The notes beneath the pieces were generated by a model, which saw only the letters and a program-made list of their open reading frames with translations, was not told the DNA's origin and searched no databases. A stretch of 47,211 nt of DNA from an uncultured Acidimicrobiales bacterium (lineage in GTDB: Bacteria; Actinomycetota; Acidimicrobiia; Acidimicrobiales; SHLQ01): NCBI GenBank assembly GCA_938038815.1, contig CALHTF010000080.1, forward strand, positions 1 to 47,211. Direction: 5' to 3'. Shown one piece after another: positions 6,675 through 15,192 of the stretch. A program made the position numbers and the translations under genes. How positions within the stretch are numbered: the first letter of the stretch is position 1; the number at the start of each line of letters is the position of its first letter.

Positions 6675-9497
6675 CTAGTCGTCGAGGTCGTCGGCTCGGG
6701 GAATCTCGCGCAGCTGGTGACTTCGAGCTTTTCCGGAACCAAACAGCGTCTTAAGAGTGACCGCCCGAGCATCGCGCCAGCGCCGAGCACCCCAGAACGG
6801 GCCCGCGCCCGATCGCACCACAAACCGTCCGCGTTCGGTGTTGAGCGGCTGATCTTCGAGTACCTCAAAAAGTCGGTTTCGACGGGTCAGCACACCAGCG
6901 AGAAACGCGCTCAGGCCAGTCGCGAGGGCCAAGACCCAGAACGGCCAGACCGGCACGGTTGCCTGCTTGGCGAGTTCGACAAGCGCGGTGGCGATCGCCA
7001 CCACATCGAAGTCGGGGACCGAGACTTCGTCGGCGAGCGCCGATGTGGCATCGACGGCGTTCTCTGCCGCAGAAGCTGGGGTAAACAGCACGCCAGCCGA
7101 TTCGGCCAATGCCTTGGATTCGGTGGCATTGAGAACCTGAGGCGGCGGCGGTGGTGCATCGGCCGGCGCCGGGTCGGTGAATCCAACCTCGGGTGGTGGT
7201 TCTTCTTCGACGACCGGTTCGGGTTCTTCTTCGGGCTCGGGTTCGGTTTCGGTCTCTTCCTCGGCGTCGGGCTCTTCTTCGCTCTCGTCTGAATCCTCGG
7301 GTGCATCACCCTCGGTTTCTTCGTCTTCTTCGCCTGAGCCTCCCTCGCCGTCGGGCACGTCTTGTTCATATCCGGCATCGGGTGGGGGTGGCGCAACGGT
7401 GACCGACGGAGGCACCGTGGTGGTGACCGCCGGCGGGACCGTGGGCACGATCACAAAGATCGAGGTCGTCGTGGTCGGCGGCACCGCCGTCGTTGTCGTG
7501 GTCGTTGTGGTGGTCGTCGTCGACGTGGTTGTGGTGGTCGTGGGTGGCAGCGTCGTCGTTGTCGTCATGGTGGTCGTCGGTGCGACGGTGGTCGTTGTCG
7601 GTGCTGCGGTTGTGGTGGGTGCAACCGTTGTGGTTGTCGTAGTCGGAGGCACCGTCGACGTGGTTGTGGTGGTCGTGGGCGGCACCGTCGTGGTCGTCGT
7701 CGTTGTCGTCGTCGTGGGCGGCACCGTCGTCGTCGTTGTCGTGGTCGTGGTCGTCGGCGCGACCGTGGTCGTCGACGTGGTGGTTGTGGTGGTGGTTGTC
7801 GTGGGCGGCGCGACCGTGGTCGGCGGGACCGTCGTCGTGGTCGAGGTAGTAGGCGCCACGGTCACGACCGGCTGGCCGGTCACCTGAATCTCAAACGCGG
7901 TTTCGGCGAAATCGCCCAGCAGGTCCATCACGCCAACCCGAACCACGAAGCTCTCGATCGATGTAGTACCGCTCGCCTGAATGGTCCCGACAATTTGTTG
8001 CGTCGCGGGGTCGTAGGTCAAGCCGGCGGGAAGCCCCGATACCTCGACGATCAGCACGGGCTCATCGTTCAGGTCAGGGTCGCTCACCACCACGTCGATA
8101 GCGACCGGGTCGCCGGCCAGAACCTGCATGTCCGGGATCGGGTCGATCACCGGCGGGAGGTTGACATCGACCGGAGTGTTCTGCGCGAACTCACTCGTCG
8201 AACCGATCGAGCAGGCGGTATCGGCGCATCGGGTCACCAGCGACGTGACCAACGATGGCGAGCCGCTAGTTATGAAGTCATACGGAACGAGTCCGCCGGG
8301 ATGGTTGACGAGTTCTCGTTGAACCGACGATCCTGACTCGCCAAAACCCGAACTATGCGCCGCAACCGAAACGTCGAAGAATTCGATGAGCAGTCGCCCA
8401 GCCGGGCCGTCGATTTCGCCCGAGATCAGCGTCGAACCATTCGCGGTTCGGGCGGCGAGAACCGAGAACCCGTTCTGGTAGTCGTTTGGGCCGGTGTCGG
8501 CGTCGCCGCCATCGTTGGCGGTGACACCGTCCATTCCGTGATCGATCCCGAAACCATTGTCGGCCAACTTGTTGCCGACGAACAGGTTGTTCGCTCCCGC
8601 ATCGGCCGCCAGTCCGATTCCGGGTCCGATGTTGTAGCTAATGATGTTGCCATCGGTGCCGGCGGCCGATCCGATCTGGTTTCCGGCCGCTCCACCCTGG
8701 AGCATGATGCCCGATAGCCCGTTCGACGCTGGCGCCCCGTCGGGGAGCACGCCCACCCAGTTGCCGAGGACTCGATTCTGCGAGCCTTGAAAAATGTGGA
8801 TGCCATGCGCCTGGTTACCCGCCACCACGTTGCCGAGGTTTCCGGGGCCGCCGATCGCATTTCCATCCGAGGCAACAAAGATGCCGACCTCGTTACCAAA
8901 ACCCGATGTTTGGAACGTCCGAGGGTTCGCACCCAGCCAGTTGCCGGTGATCTCGTTTCCGGATCCGGCCGAAATCGAGATACCTGCTTGGAAACCACTG
9001 ATCGCCAAGCCCGAAATTCTCGTATCGCTCGCCGCGACGGTGAGGCCACTGGTTCCCGACGCAACAACGTCGCCGCGCAGCATGATCGCTGGCAAACCGC
9101 TCGCACCGTCGGATCCAGGCTGGCTGTAGCCGTTGATCACTACCGGGCCAACGATCGGGGGCAACCCGAACTCGGGTCGGATCGAAAACATTCCGGTCGC
9201 GGCGTCGAACCCGGAATCCGACGTTGGAATGGCGAAGGTGATCTCATCGAGATCACCCAACACGTTGGCCTCGGTGATCGCGGCTCGAAGGGTGCATCGA
9301 CCATTGCTATCGGCGCAGATCCCATCGCCCGGCGCGGCATCGTCAGCGTCCACCGCACTGTCGACCACAAATACCGCCGCCGAGGCGGCCGGAAGGTTAG
9401 CGAGCACCGCGACCATGGCAACGGTCGCAAGGACAGCAGCGAGGGTACGGCGTCGGCCAAAGCGCACTCGTTGCGCCGGCACTGGTTGGTCGGTCAC
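6675..9497 (-). CDS. CSLREA-domain beta-helix cell-surface protein with Thr-rich stalk
   Basis: The product is 940 residues from a GTG start that overlaps the upstream stop (GTGA). A signal peptide spans about residues 1-40 and ends in ASA. The CSLREA-type domain (DGICADSNGRCTLRAAITEA) follows at about 53-75. A right-handed beta-helix runs to about 370, with repeated glycine-rich turns such as ISGF, ITGNW, VVAGN and VLGNW. A cadherin-like Ig domain (LPPVIDPIPDM to IQVTG) ends near 545. It is followed by about 160 residues of mainly Thr with Pro/Val, then a Glu/Asp-rich stretch, a C-terminal membrane helix (WPFWVLALATGLSAFLAGVL) and a basic tail. This is the architecture of a membrane-tethered adhesin or surface structural protein, probably glycosylated on Thr. 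The ligand is unknown. Confidence 0.85.
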   Translation of the reverse strand: MTDQPVPAQRVRFGRRRTLAAVLATVAMVAVLANLPAASAAVFVVDSAVDADDAAPGDGICADSNGRCTLRAAITEANVLGDLDEITFAIPTSDSGFDAATGMFSIRPEFGLPPIVGPVVINGYSQPGSDGASGLPAIMLRGDVVASGTSGLTVAASDTRISGLAISGFQAGISISAGSGNEITGNWLGANPRTFQTSGFGNEVGIFVASDGNAIGGPGNLGNVVAGNQAHGIHIFQGSQNRVLGNWVGVLPDGAPASNGLSGIMLQGGAAGNQIGSAAGTDGNIISYNIGPGIGLAADAGANNLFVGNKLADNGFGIDHGMDGVTANDGGDADTGPNDYQNGFSVLAARTANGSTLISGEIDGPAGRLLIEFFDVSVAAHSSGFGESGSSVQRELVNHPGGLVPYDFITSGSPSLVTSLVTRCADTACSIGSTSEFAQNTPVDVNLPPVIDPIPDMQVLAGDPVAIDVVVSDPDLNDEPVLIVEVSGLPAGLTYDPATQQIVGTIQASGTTSIESFVVRVGVMDLLGDFAETAFEIQVTGQPVVTVAPTTSTTTTVPPTTVAPPTTTTTTTTTSTTTVAPTTTTTTTTTTVPPTTTTTTTTTTVPPTTTTTTSTVPPTTTTTTVAPTTTAAPTTTTVAPTTTMTTTTTLPPTTTTTTSTTTTTTTTTTTAVPPTTTTSIFVIVPTVPPAVTTTVPPSVTVAPPPPDAGYEQDVPDGEGGSGEEDEETEGDAPEDSDESEEEPDAEEETETEPEPEEEPEPVVEEEPPPEVGFTDPAPADAPPPPPQVLNATESKALAESAGVLFTPASAAENAVDATSALADEVSVPDFDVVAIATALVELAKQATVPVWPFWVLALATGLSAFLAGVLTRRNRLFEVLEDQPLNTERGRFVVRSGAGPFWGARRWRDARAVTLKTLFGSGKARSHQLREIPRADDLDD
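7386..7866 (-). repeat. low-complexity Thr/Pro/Val codon tract within the surface protein
   Basis: About 160 codons are mostly ACN (Thr), interrupted by VPP, VAP and AAP units. On the plus strand this appears as long GTN runs. Runs of six to twelve Thr residues alternate with short Pro/Val spacers. This is typical of an extended O-glycosylated stalk. Such tracts change length readily, so length variation between strains is likely. Confidence 0.85.
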
Positions 9498-10669
9498 TTC
9501 GCAGCGGTGGCGAGCGTTGCTGGCGGAAGGATGATCTTCGCCCAGCGGCCGTCGTCACCCCAGGAGAATTGCCCGCCCGACGAGTTCACCAACACACCAG
9601 CCAGTTCGATAGCCACGTGTTCACGTACCTGCTCGGCATCGATTCCGTGGCCGTTGTCGTTGATCCAGATGCGTGGCTCGTCACGACGCTCACACACGAT
9701 GTCGATCGTGCTCGACCCTCGGTCGAGCGATGCTCCAAGGATCGAGCGCAGGGCGGTGCGGGTACCTTCGCGATCGCACCACGCCACCCCGGCCATGCCC
9801 GACACGTTGGCCGCTTGGGGACCACCAAGATCGATCAACACCTCGGCGAGCAACGCATCGAGGTCGACCTCTTCGGGCGCGGTCCACATCGAACCCTTGT
9901 TTGCTCGGATGAGATCGTCGAGGCGTCGGAGTCGGTCCGGGTCGAAGTGGTGCTTGTCGATGTCTTCGCGGAGGTCGTGAAGTTCTTCGGCCACAAACTG
10001 CGATTGGCGTGCTCGTTCTTCTCGGTCGAGCACGTAGGTGGCCTCGACCTCGGCCATCACCTTTGGACGACGGCTGATCTCCCGGAAGATGAACACGCCA
10101 ACCGTCGGGACCACGAAGGCCACAAGAAAGCCACCGACCGCACCGAACCGGCGGAGCGCTTCGTTCGCACTCACCACCTGGTCGAGCCGTTCGGCTTGTT
10201 TCGCCTGGAGACGTTGTTGGGCGCTCTCCACTGCGGGGAGCAGTTCGGCGTCGATCGCTTCTCGAGCATCGCTGAACTGCTTCAGTTCGGCCATGGCAAC
10301 CACCTCGTTGCCGACGGTTACGACGCGCTGCGCATCAGCATCGTCGCCGCCCTCGACCAAGGCCGACAGGGTCGCGAGCGAGGTTCGAGCGCCAGCGATC
10401 GCCTCAGGGGTTGCACCATCTTGAAACGCTCCGAGCACAACCACACTGGCGACTTGGGTCTTGGCCGCGTCGAGTTGGCGCAAGGTGCCATCGACCAGGT
10501 GAAGTTCAGCGGACTCTGTCGTGACGCGACGAGCCGCATCGACCAACGAAAACACCGCGACAAGGAGTCCGAGCAACGTCAACCCGCACACGACCGCCGC
10601 GATGATTGCTCGCCGGCGATGGTGCGAAGTATTCGTTGGGTCCCCGCCAAAAGAAGCGACTTCTGCCAT
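9494..10669 (-). CDS. sensor histidine kinase-like membrane protein with degenerate ATPase domain
   Basis: The product is 391 residues from the ATG at 10669. Membrane helices at about 20-43 and 175-196 enclose an extracytoplasmic helical region, a coiled sensor-like arrangement. The cytoplasmic part has a helical segment containing EELHDLRED (His231), which loosely resembles an H-box (HELR) but lacks the usual Thr-Pro. An ATPase-like region follows. The G1 box DNGHGID is present at 338-344. The N-box Asn and the glycine-rich G2 box cannot be found: the matching segments read SILGASLDRGSS and IELAGVLVNSSGG. No response regulator is adjacent. The stop overlaps the start of the surface protein gene, so the two are co-translated. 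It may be a weak or inactive kinase that senses a surface state; this is inference. Confidence 0.7.
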   Translation of the reverse strand: MAEVASFGGDPTNTSHHRRRAIIAAVVCGLTLLGLLVAVFSLVDAARRVTTESAELHLVDGTLRQLDAAKTQVASVVVLGAFQDGATPEAIAGARTSLATLSALVEGGDDADAQRVVTVGNEVVAMAELKQFSDAREAIDAELLPAVESAQQRLQAKQAERLDQVVSANEALRRFGAVGGFLVAFVVPTVGVFIFREISRRPKVMAEVEATYVLDREERARQSQFVAEELHDLREDIDKHHFDPDRLRRLDDLIRANKGSMWTAPEEVDLDALLAEVLIDLGGPQAANVSGMAGVAWCDREGTRTALRSILGASLDRGSSTIDIVCERRDEPRIWINDNGHGIDAEQVREHVAIELAGVLVNSSGGQFSWGDDGRWAKIILPPATLATAAK

Positions 10670-10748
10670 GGAGATCCATCGGTGCGAACCCGGGGTATTT
10701 GATAGTTCTACAGACTCACGTCTGGGCTGGTTGTGCCGATTGACGTAC

Positions 10749-12305
10749 GTGGTCGTAGACAAACCTGATCCGGTCGGACGTTCCGAACAAAGCGATCTTG
10801 AGCGCGGACTCATCCCCCTTCGTATTGCGCAGTCGGCGCTGATGCTGATCGTGCTATTCGTCGCCGAGGCAGGCCAAGACTTCAGCAGTCCGAGTCGGAT
10901 GGTTTTTGCGGCGATCGCGATCGTGAACGTGTTGTTCAACATCGGCCGGTTCGTGTCGGAAGATCCGCCGCAGGGCCGTCTGGTGCTCCTGTCCCAACTT
11001 CTGCTCGACGGCATGTTGGGCATCGTTGCGGTGCTCGCCCTCGACCCGGCCGTCACGCCCTTGGCCTGGATCGCGCTCCTTATCCCTGTGCTCGATGCCA
11101 TTGCGTTGCATTCCAACGTCGCTGGCCTGCTCACCTGGGTAGCGGTCGCTGGCGGCTACACCGCCTTTCGAGCCCTGTACCCGTCGTTCGGTGGCGAACC
11201 CACCGCTTCCTTCTCGACCGGGCTTCAGCAGCTGCTCGCCGCTGCGCTGGTCGGCATCCCGATCGGCTTCTGGTCGACCCGGCTAGCCGATGCGCTCAAG
11301 CGAGCCAACGAAGAACGCAGGGTCGCCCGACATACCGCCACCCGACTTCGAGCCGCTGCCCAAGCCGGTCGCCGGCTCGTCGCCGCCCGAAACCCCGAGT
11401 CGGTCGAGCGCGAGCTCATGAACGAACTGATCTCGCTCGGCATCGACCGGGCCGAACTCTGGCACGAAAACGGACCCGACGGCTGGCGCCTCAACCGAGC
11501 GAAGGGCGTCCCGCTGCGCGAGCAGACCACCGTGCTGCTCGACAAGGCCGCCAGTTCGGGCAGCCTCGTCTCGCTCGACCCCAACAACGCGATCGAGCTT
11601 CAACAGGCCCACGGCACCGGACTCGACATGGTCGTGGCTATTCCGTTCACCAAGGCATCCGACGGCATCTTGCGCATCTGGTCAAAGACCGACCGCATGC
11701 TCGGTGAAGCCGAACGAGAAGCCATTTCGGTGCTGGCCGCATCGACCTCGACATCGTTCGAGAACGCCCGGGTTCACAAAGCACTCCAAGACTGGTCGAA
11801 CGAACTCGAACATCGCGCCAACCACGACTCGCTGACTGGTTTGTTGAACCGCGCTGGTTTGTTCTCGGTCGTGACCGAACTGACCGAGGCGCCGGTACCG
11901 CCTCGAGAAATAGGTGTGATCTTCCTCGACCTCGACGGTTTCAAGGCCGTCAACGACACCTACGGACACGAGGCAGGCGACAAGGTTCTCCAGGTCATCG
12001 CCAACCGCTTCTCGGCGGTCATGCCCGAAAACGCCCTGCTGGCTCGAATGGGCGGCGACGAGATGGCAATCGTGCTTACCGACCCCGACGAACTCGACAC
12101 CATGGAAACCCTCGCCACATCGCTGGTGGAGGCAGCCTGCAAGCCAATCCGGGTATCGCCCCACACCGCCCAGGTCGGCGCGAGTGTTGGCCTGACTCGC
12201 GGTCCGGGCAACGCCAGCATCGACGCCTTGATGGCCGAAGCTGACACTGCGATGTACGACGCGAAGCATGCGGGCGGCGGAGCGGTCGCGTTCTCTGACC
12301 GGTAG
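10749..12305 (+). CDS. membrane diguanylate cyclase (GAF-GGDEF)
   Basis: The product is 518 residues if started at the GTG at 10749. A TTG at 10740 and an ATG at 10668 are in-frame alternatives, and no clear ribosome binding site decides between them. About six membrane helices fill residues 25-190. A GAF-like domain follows (about 210-345), then a GGDEF domain. The active-site loop reads ARMGGDEMAIV, which keeps the catalytic GGDE. The metal and nucleotide segment GVIFLDLDGFKAVNDTYGH is intact, so cyclic di-GMP synthesis is expected. The N-terminal membrane part and GAF domain probably sense a signal. The gene diverges from the kinase-like gene across about 80 bases. Confidence 0.88.
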   Translation: MVVDKPDPVGRSEQSDLERGLIPLRIAQSALMLIVLFVAEAGQDFSSPSRMVFAAIAIVNVLFNIGRFVSEDPPQGRLVLLSQLLLDGMLGIVAVLALDPAVTPLAWIALLIPVLDAIALHSNVAGLLTWVAVAGGYTAFRALYPSFGGEPTASFSTGLQQLLAAALVGIPIGFWSTRLADALKRANEERRVARHTATRLRAAAQAGRRLVAARNPESVERELMNELISLGIDRAELWHENGPDGWRLNRAKGVPLREQTTVLLDKAASSGSLVSLDPNNAIELQQAHGTGLDMVVAIPFTKASDGILRIWSKTDRMLGEAEREAISVLAASTSTSFENARVHKALQDWSNELEHRANHDSLTGLLNRAGLFSVVTELTEAPVPPREIGVIFLDLDGFKAVNDTYGHEAGDKVLQVIANRFSAVMPENALLARMGGDEMAIVLTDPDELDTMETLATSLVEAACKPIRVSPHTAQVGASVGLTRGPGNASIDALMAEADTAMYDAKHAGGGAVAFSDR

Positions 12306-12356
12306 GTCAACTCGCCCTGGCACCGCTTCGCGGACATTTCGGGGCAAAATGTCGGG

Positions 12357-12836
12357 GTGATTCCCGTAGAGATAGCCATCTCCAAGCGACCCTTTGCCGA
12401 ATCACGCATCAACGGAACCGTTGGCCCGCACAATGTCGAACTGCAATCCGAAGCGTGGCTGGCCCGCCGCTCGGCCATCGTCGGCACCATCGACGATGGC
12501 GAGGTGCGACTCGATGCCCAAGGCCGACTCTTTGGCAGCCAACAGATCACTGGTGAGCTACCGATTGGCCAGGCCGACCTCGCCGTTGGCTTCTCGCTGC
12601 GCCGCATCACCGTCACCGGGACGATTGGCCCCGACGCCATCGACCTGACGATCCTGCGATCGGTGCTCAAACCCATGAAGATCGAAGCGGCAGAAGGTTT
12701 GGCGGCGGTGCATCTCGAAATGGCCAAGCGCCTCAAGTCGGGGGTCGTTTCGGGGGAAGTTGTCCGACCGGCCGATGCGTTCGTAATCGCCGCCGTGAGT
12801 CCGACCCTGCTGGCCATATTCGACCGACGCGCCTAG
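12357..12836 (+). CDS. hypothetical protein with repeated GTxGPxxxxL units
   Basis: The product is 159 residues from a GTG at 12357; the nearby ATG at 12349 meets a stop after three codons. I do not recognise the family. Two similar segments, INGTVGPHNVEL (residues 19-30) and VTGTIGPDAIDL (about 86-97), suggest an internal repeat of beta-hairpins. A further beta-rich unit, VGTIDDGEVRLDAQGRLFG, lies between them. The last third looks helical. There is no signal peptide or membrane helix, so it is probably cytoplasmic. It lies 51 bases after the diguanylate cyclase and just before tRNA-Lys. Confidence 0.6.
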   Translation: MIPVEIAISKRPFAESRINGTVGPHNVELQSEAWLARRSAIVGTIDDGEVRLDAQGRLFGSQQITGELPIGQADLAVGFSLRRITVTGTIGPDAIDLTILRSVLKPMKIEAAEGLAAVHLEMAKRLKSGVVSGEVVRPADAFVIAAVSPTLLAIFDRRA

Positions 12837-12884
12837 TACGCCCCGCGTGTGGTTGATCGCCACCACGACCGATACCATCATGTC

Positions 12885-12959
12885 GCCCCTGTGGCGCAGC
12901 CTGGTTAGCGCAGTGGACTTTTAATCCATTGGTCGTGGGTTCGAATCCCACCGGGGGCA
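12885..12959 (+). tRNA. tRNA-Lys (TTT)
   Basis: A 75-base cloverleaf. The acceptor arms GCCCCTG and CGGGGGC pair with one G-U. The anticodon stem GTGGA/TCCAT encloses the loop CTTTTAA with anticodon TTT. The T-arm is GTGGG TTCGAAT CCCAC. The discriminator is A and the CCA end is not encoded. The DinB-fold gene begins 36 bases downstream and may be co-transcribed. Confidence 0.97.
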
Positions 12960-12995
12960 CTGCGTAAGTTCAGCTCAACGTCGTGAGGTAACCAC

Positions 12996-13535
12996 ATGGC
13001 CGAAGGTCACGACTGGACCACCACGGTTTCTGAACCTTGCCCAACCTGCGGCTTTGATGCCGCCGGGGTCGAGACCGACTCCTTCGACCCGACGTTGCGG
13101 TTTGAAGCAATGGCGTGGAGCGGTTGGTTGGGGTCGACCGAGCGCTCGGCGTTGACCGCTCACCCCGTAGAGGGCCAATGGTCGGCGCTCGAGTACGCGT
13201 GTCACGTGCGCGACGTTTTCGCCGTGTTTGCCGAACGGGTCGACAAGCTCCGAGAGTCGGTCGACGCCGAGCTTGGCTGGTGGGATCACGAAGCGGCCGT
13301 GGCCGACGAGACCTACAACAGCCAAGACGTGACGATGGTGGCCAAGGACCTCAGCACCAACGCGTCAATCCTCAGCGCGGCGACGATCGACATCGAAGGC
13401 GACCTGTGGAATCGGTCGGCCGAGCGCCGCCCGGGCGAGGTGTTCTCCATCGCCGACTTGGTGAGGTTTGCCCTGCACGAGTCGTTCCATCACCGGGCCG
13501 ACGCCACCGAACTCGTGAGGCTCGCTCAGGCCTAA
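12996..13535 (+). CDS. DinB-fold protein (DinB_2 / mycothiol-dependent enzyme-like)
   Basis: The product is 179 residues; the ATG at 12996 has GAGG about 8 bases upstream. It has an N-terminal CPTCGFD motif, then a four-helix DinB-type bundle. The metal-binding histidines of the family appear in EYACHVRD (near residue 70) and HESFHHRAD (near 165). DinB-superfamily enzymes use a bound metal and, in actinobacteria, often mycothiol or another low-molecular-weight thiol for S-transfer or detoxification. The substrate here is unknown. The Cys pair at the N-terminus (CPTC) is an addition that could bind zinc. Confidence 0.8.
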   Translation: MAEGHDWTTTVSEPCPTCGFDAAGVETDSFDPTLRFEAMAWSGWLGSTERSALTAHPVEGQWSALEYACHVRDVFAVFAERVDKLRESVDAELGWWDHEAAVADETYNSQDVTMVAKDLSTNASILSAATIDIEGDLWNRSAERRPGEVFSIADLVRFALHESFHHRADATELVRLAQA

Positions 13536-13544
13536 GCAAGCTCG

Positions 13545-14627
13545 TTATGTCGACACCTGTGACTCATGGTCGAGATGACGAACCAGCCCAACATTGTGCG
13601 ACCAGAACCCTCTCGGTGCTTCGAGCAGGTCGATGAGGTACTCGAGTTCGGCTTCGTACTTCGCGCGGAGTTCGCGTCCGTGAACCATCGCCTCGTCGTA
13701 CGGCAACAGATCAAACCCGTGGCTGGTGAGGTCGTCGTGCAGTTGTTGGAACAGCTGGTTGTTGCTTTCGCGGTCCGCCTCGAATCGGGCGCGATAGTCC
13801 GAGAGATCGGCCCCATCGGTCAATATCTGGAACAGCCGGATCGATCGGCGCAGCATCCAGTACGACGGCCCGCGTGAGTGACCGTCCATGATCTCGACAT
13901 GTAGTGCTGCATCGGTAACAACGCCGAGAGCGGTAACCCAGTTCTGCCCGACGTATTGCGATCGAAAGAGGGCCAACATCGGGAACGTGGTGTGGGTTTC
14001 GATCACGTGAGCAACCCAACTTTCCCATGAGGTAAAGAATGCATCCATGTCGCGCGGATCGCCGTTGGGGCATCGTGCCAAGACCAAAGACGTGGGGGTG
14101 ATCCGGTCTTCGCAGCCATCGTCGAGCATCATCAGGTGCTGCTCGCGCTGGCTGTATGCGCTGTACAACGCCGGTAGGTAGCCAATAACAAGTGCGGTGG
14201 TGAGCACCCCGGAGAACGCTTCGAAAAGCGCCCCGAAGCGAGGCACGACGTCGGTCGGCACGATCTCCCCAAACCCGAGGGTGAAGTACACAACACCCGA
14301 GTAGTAGACGGCATCGGCGAAGGAGTCGAGGCCGCTCACCCCTTCGAGACCCCACCAGATCAGCGCGAAACCCAAGACTTGTTGGGCAATCCACGCAACC
14401 AATAGGCCCAGGACCGAAACCGGGGCGAACAAGGAGTACAGAACCTCGCGCTGTCCCTCGGGAAGCACGCGTCCCAACCGCCGCGCCAGGCTCCATGTTT
14501 GGCGGTACAGGATCCTGGTCAGCCAGTACCGGCCACGGACGTTACGGGTTGCGACGAGGGTGTTCACCAAGTCGACAAGCACACTCAGGACCAGCACTAC
14601 GCCAAGGACGACAGCAATCGCGCTCAC
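13545..14627 (-). CDS. Ion_trans_2-type potassium channel-like protein
   Basis: The product is 360 residues from a GTG start. Helices lie at about residues 1-25 and 65-95, followed by a pore loop and a last helix at about 130-152. The pore segment YFTLGFGEIVP is the counterpart of the potassium filter T-V-G-Y-G-D. Here it reads T-L-G-F-G-E, a conservative but uncommon variant. The remaining 190 residues form a soluble, largely helical C-terminal domain that I do not recognise. It is probably a cation channel of the two-pore-helix class, with selectivity to be established. It converges with the DinB-fold gene, 9 bases apart. Confidence 0.8.
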   Translation of the reverse strand: MSAIAVVLGVVLVLSVLVDLVNTLVATRNVRGRYWLTRILYRQTWSLARRLGRVLPEGQREVLYSLFAPVSVLGLLVAWIAQQVLGFALIWWGLEGVSGLDSFADAVYYSGVVYFTLGFGEIVPTDVVPRFGALFEAFSGVLTTALVIGYLPALYSAYSQREQHLMMLDDGCEDRITPTSLVLARCPNGDPRDMDAFFTSWESWVAHVIETHTTFPMLALFRSQYVGQNWVTALGVVTDAALHVEIMDGHSRGPSYWMLRRSIRLFQILTDGADLSDYRARFEADRESNNQLFQQLHDDLTSHGFDLLPYDEAMVHGRELRAKYEAELEYLIDLLEAPRGFWSHNVGLVRHLDHESQVST

Positions 14628-14667
14628 CGCGGCACTCTAGCCCGCGGCGAACTAACATTCGGGGCTG

Positions 14668-15180
14668 ATGTCTGAGCACTTCGAAACCCCCACACCCGCC
14701 GCACCTTCCGCTGATGCTTCGCGCGACGACCACGTCATCGACCTCACCGATTCGGCGACAGCACCGGCGTTCACGCCCAACCCCATGGCGGTCGAAATGC
14801 CGGTCGCTGCCCACGGCGCACCACCCGAAGCCGCCTCGGCGGTCGCGGTAGCGGTTGCGCCCGAACAGGTTGTCGAAGCCGACCCCGCTCAAGCGTTTGC
14901 GCCCAACCCGATGGCGGTCGACGAGGTCGACGAAGTCGAGGCAACTGAAGAGATCGTCGACCTGACCGACGACTCGGCCAGCGCGCTTGACGATGCACCG
15001 ATCGACGCCTTCGACGCCGACCATCACAAAGGCATCCTCGATCGGCTCGAACACGAACTGGCCTTGGTCGATGCCGCCCTGTCGCACATCGACGAAGACG
15101 AGATGGACGCCGCCGAAACCGCCATCAAAGAGCTGGCTCGCCATAACGACGACGGCCAGGTAGCACTGCCCCTGCGCTAG
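14668..15180 (+). CDS. acidic hypothetical protein with mirrored short repeats
   Basis: The product is 170 residues and very acidic. I do not recognise the family. Two short motifs each occur twice, in mirrored order: VIDLTD (23-28) and FTPNPMAVE (35-43), then FAPNPMAVD (77-85) and IVDLTDD (96-102). Ala/Pro/Val-rich, probably disordered sequence joins them. The C-terminus (about 117-158) looks like a helical hairpin (ILDRLEHELALVDAALSHID). That segment resembles the helix of TraR/DksA-like proteins, but the zinc cysteines are absent. There is no signal peptide, so it is probably a cytoplasmic protein that binds a partner through its short motifs. Confidence 0.65.
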   Translation: MSEHFETPTPAAPSADASRDDHVIDLTDSATAPAFTPNPMAVEMPVAAHGAPPEAASAVAVAVAPEQVVEADPAQAFAPNPMAVDEVDEVEATEEIVDLTDDSASALDDAPIDAFDADHHKGILDRLEHELALVDAALSHIDEDEMDAAETAIKELARHNDDGQVALPLR

Positions 15181-15192
15181 GCGAAACGGCCG

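Noticed and set aside
7386-7866. Possible CRISPR or tandem-repeat array
   Set aside because: Repeats are codon-level Thr/Pro runs without fixed unit length or spacers.
7177-7887. Plus-strand frame encoding a Val-run protein
   Set aside because: It is the antisense reading of the Thr tract in the surface protein (ACN reads as NGT); there is no domain or start signal.
7362-8336. Plus-strand Arg/Gly-rich frame of over 300 codons
   Set aside because: It is another antisense phase of the same low-complexity tract and beta-helix gene, with Arg/Gly composition not seen in real neighbours.
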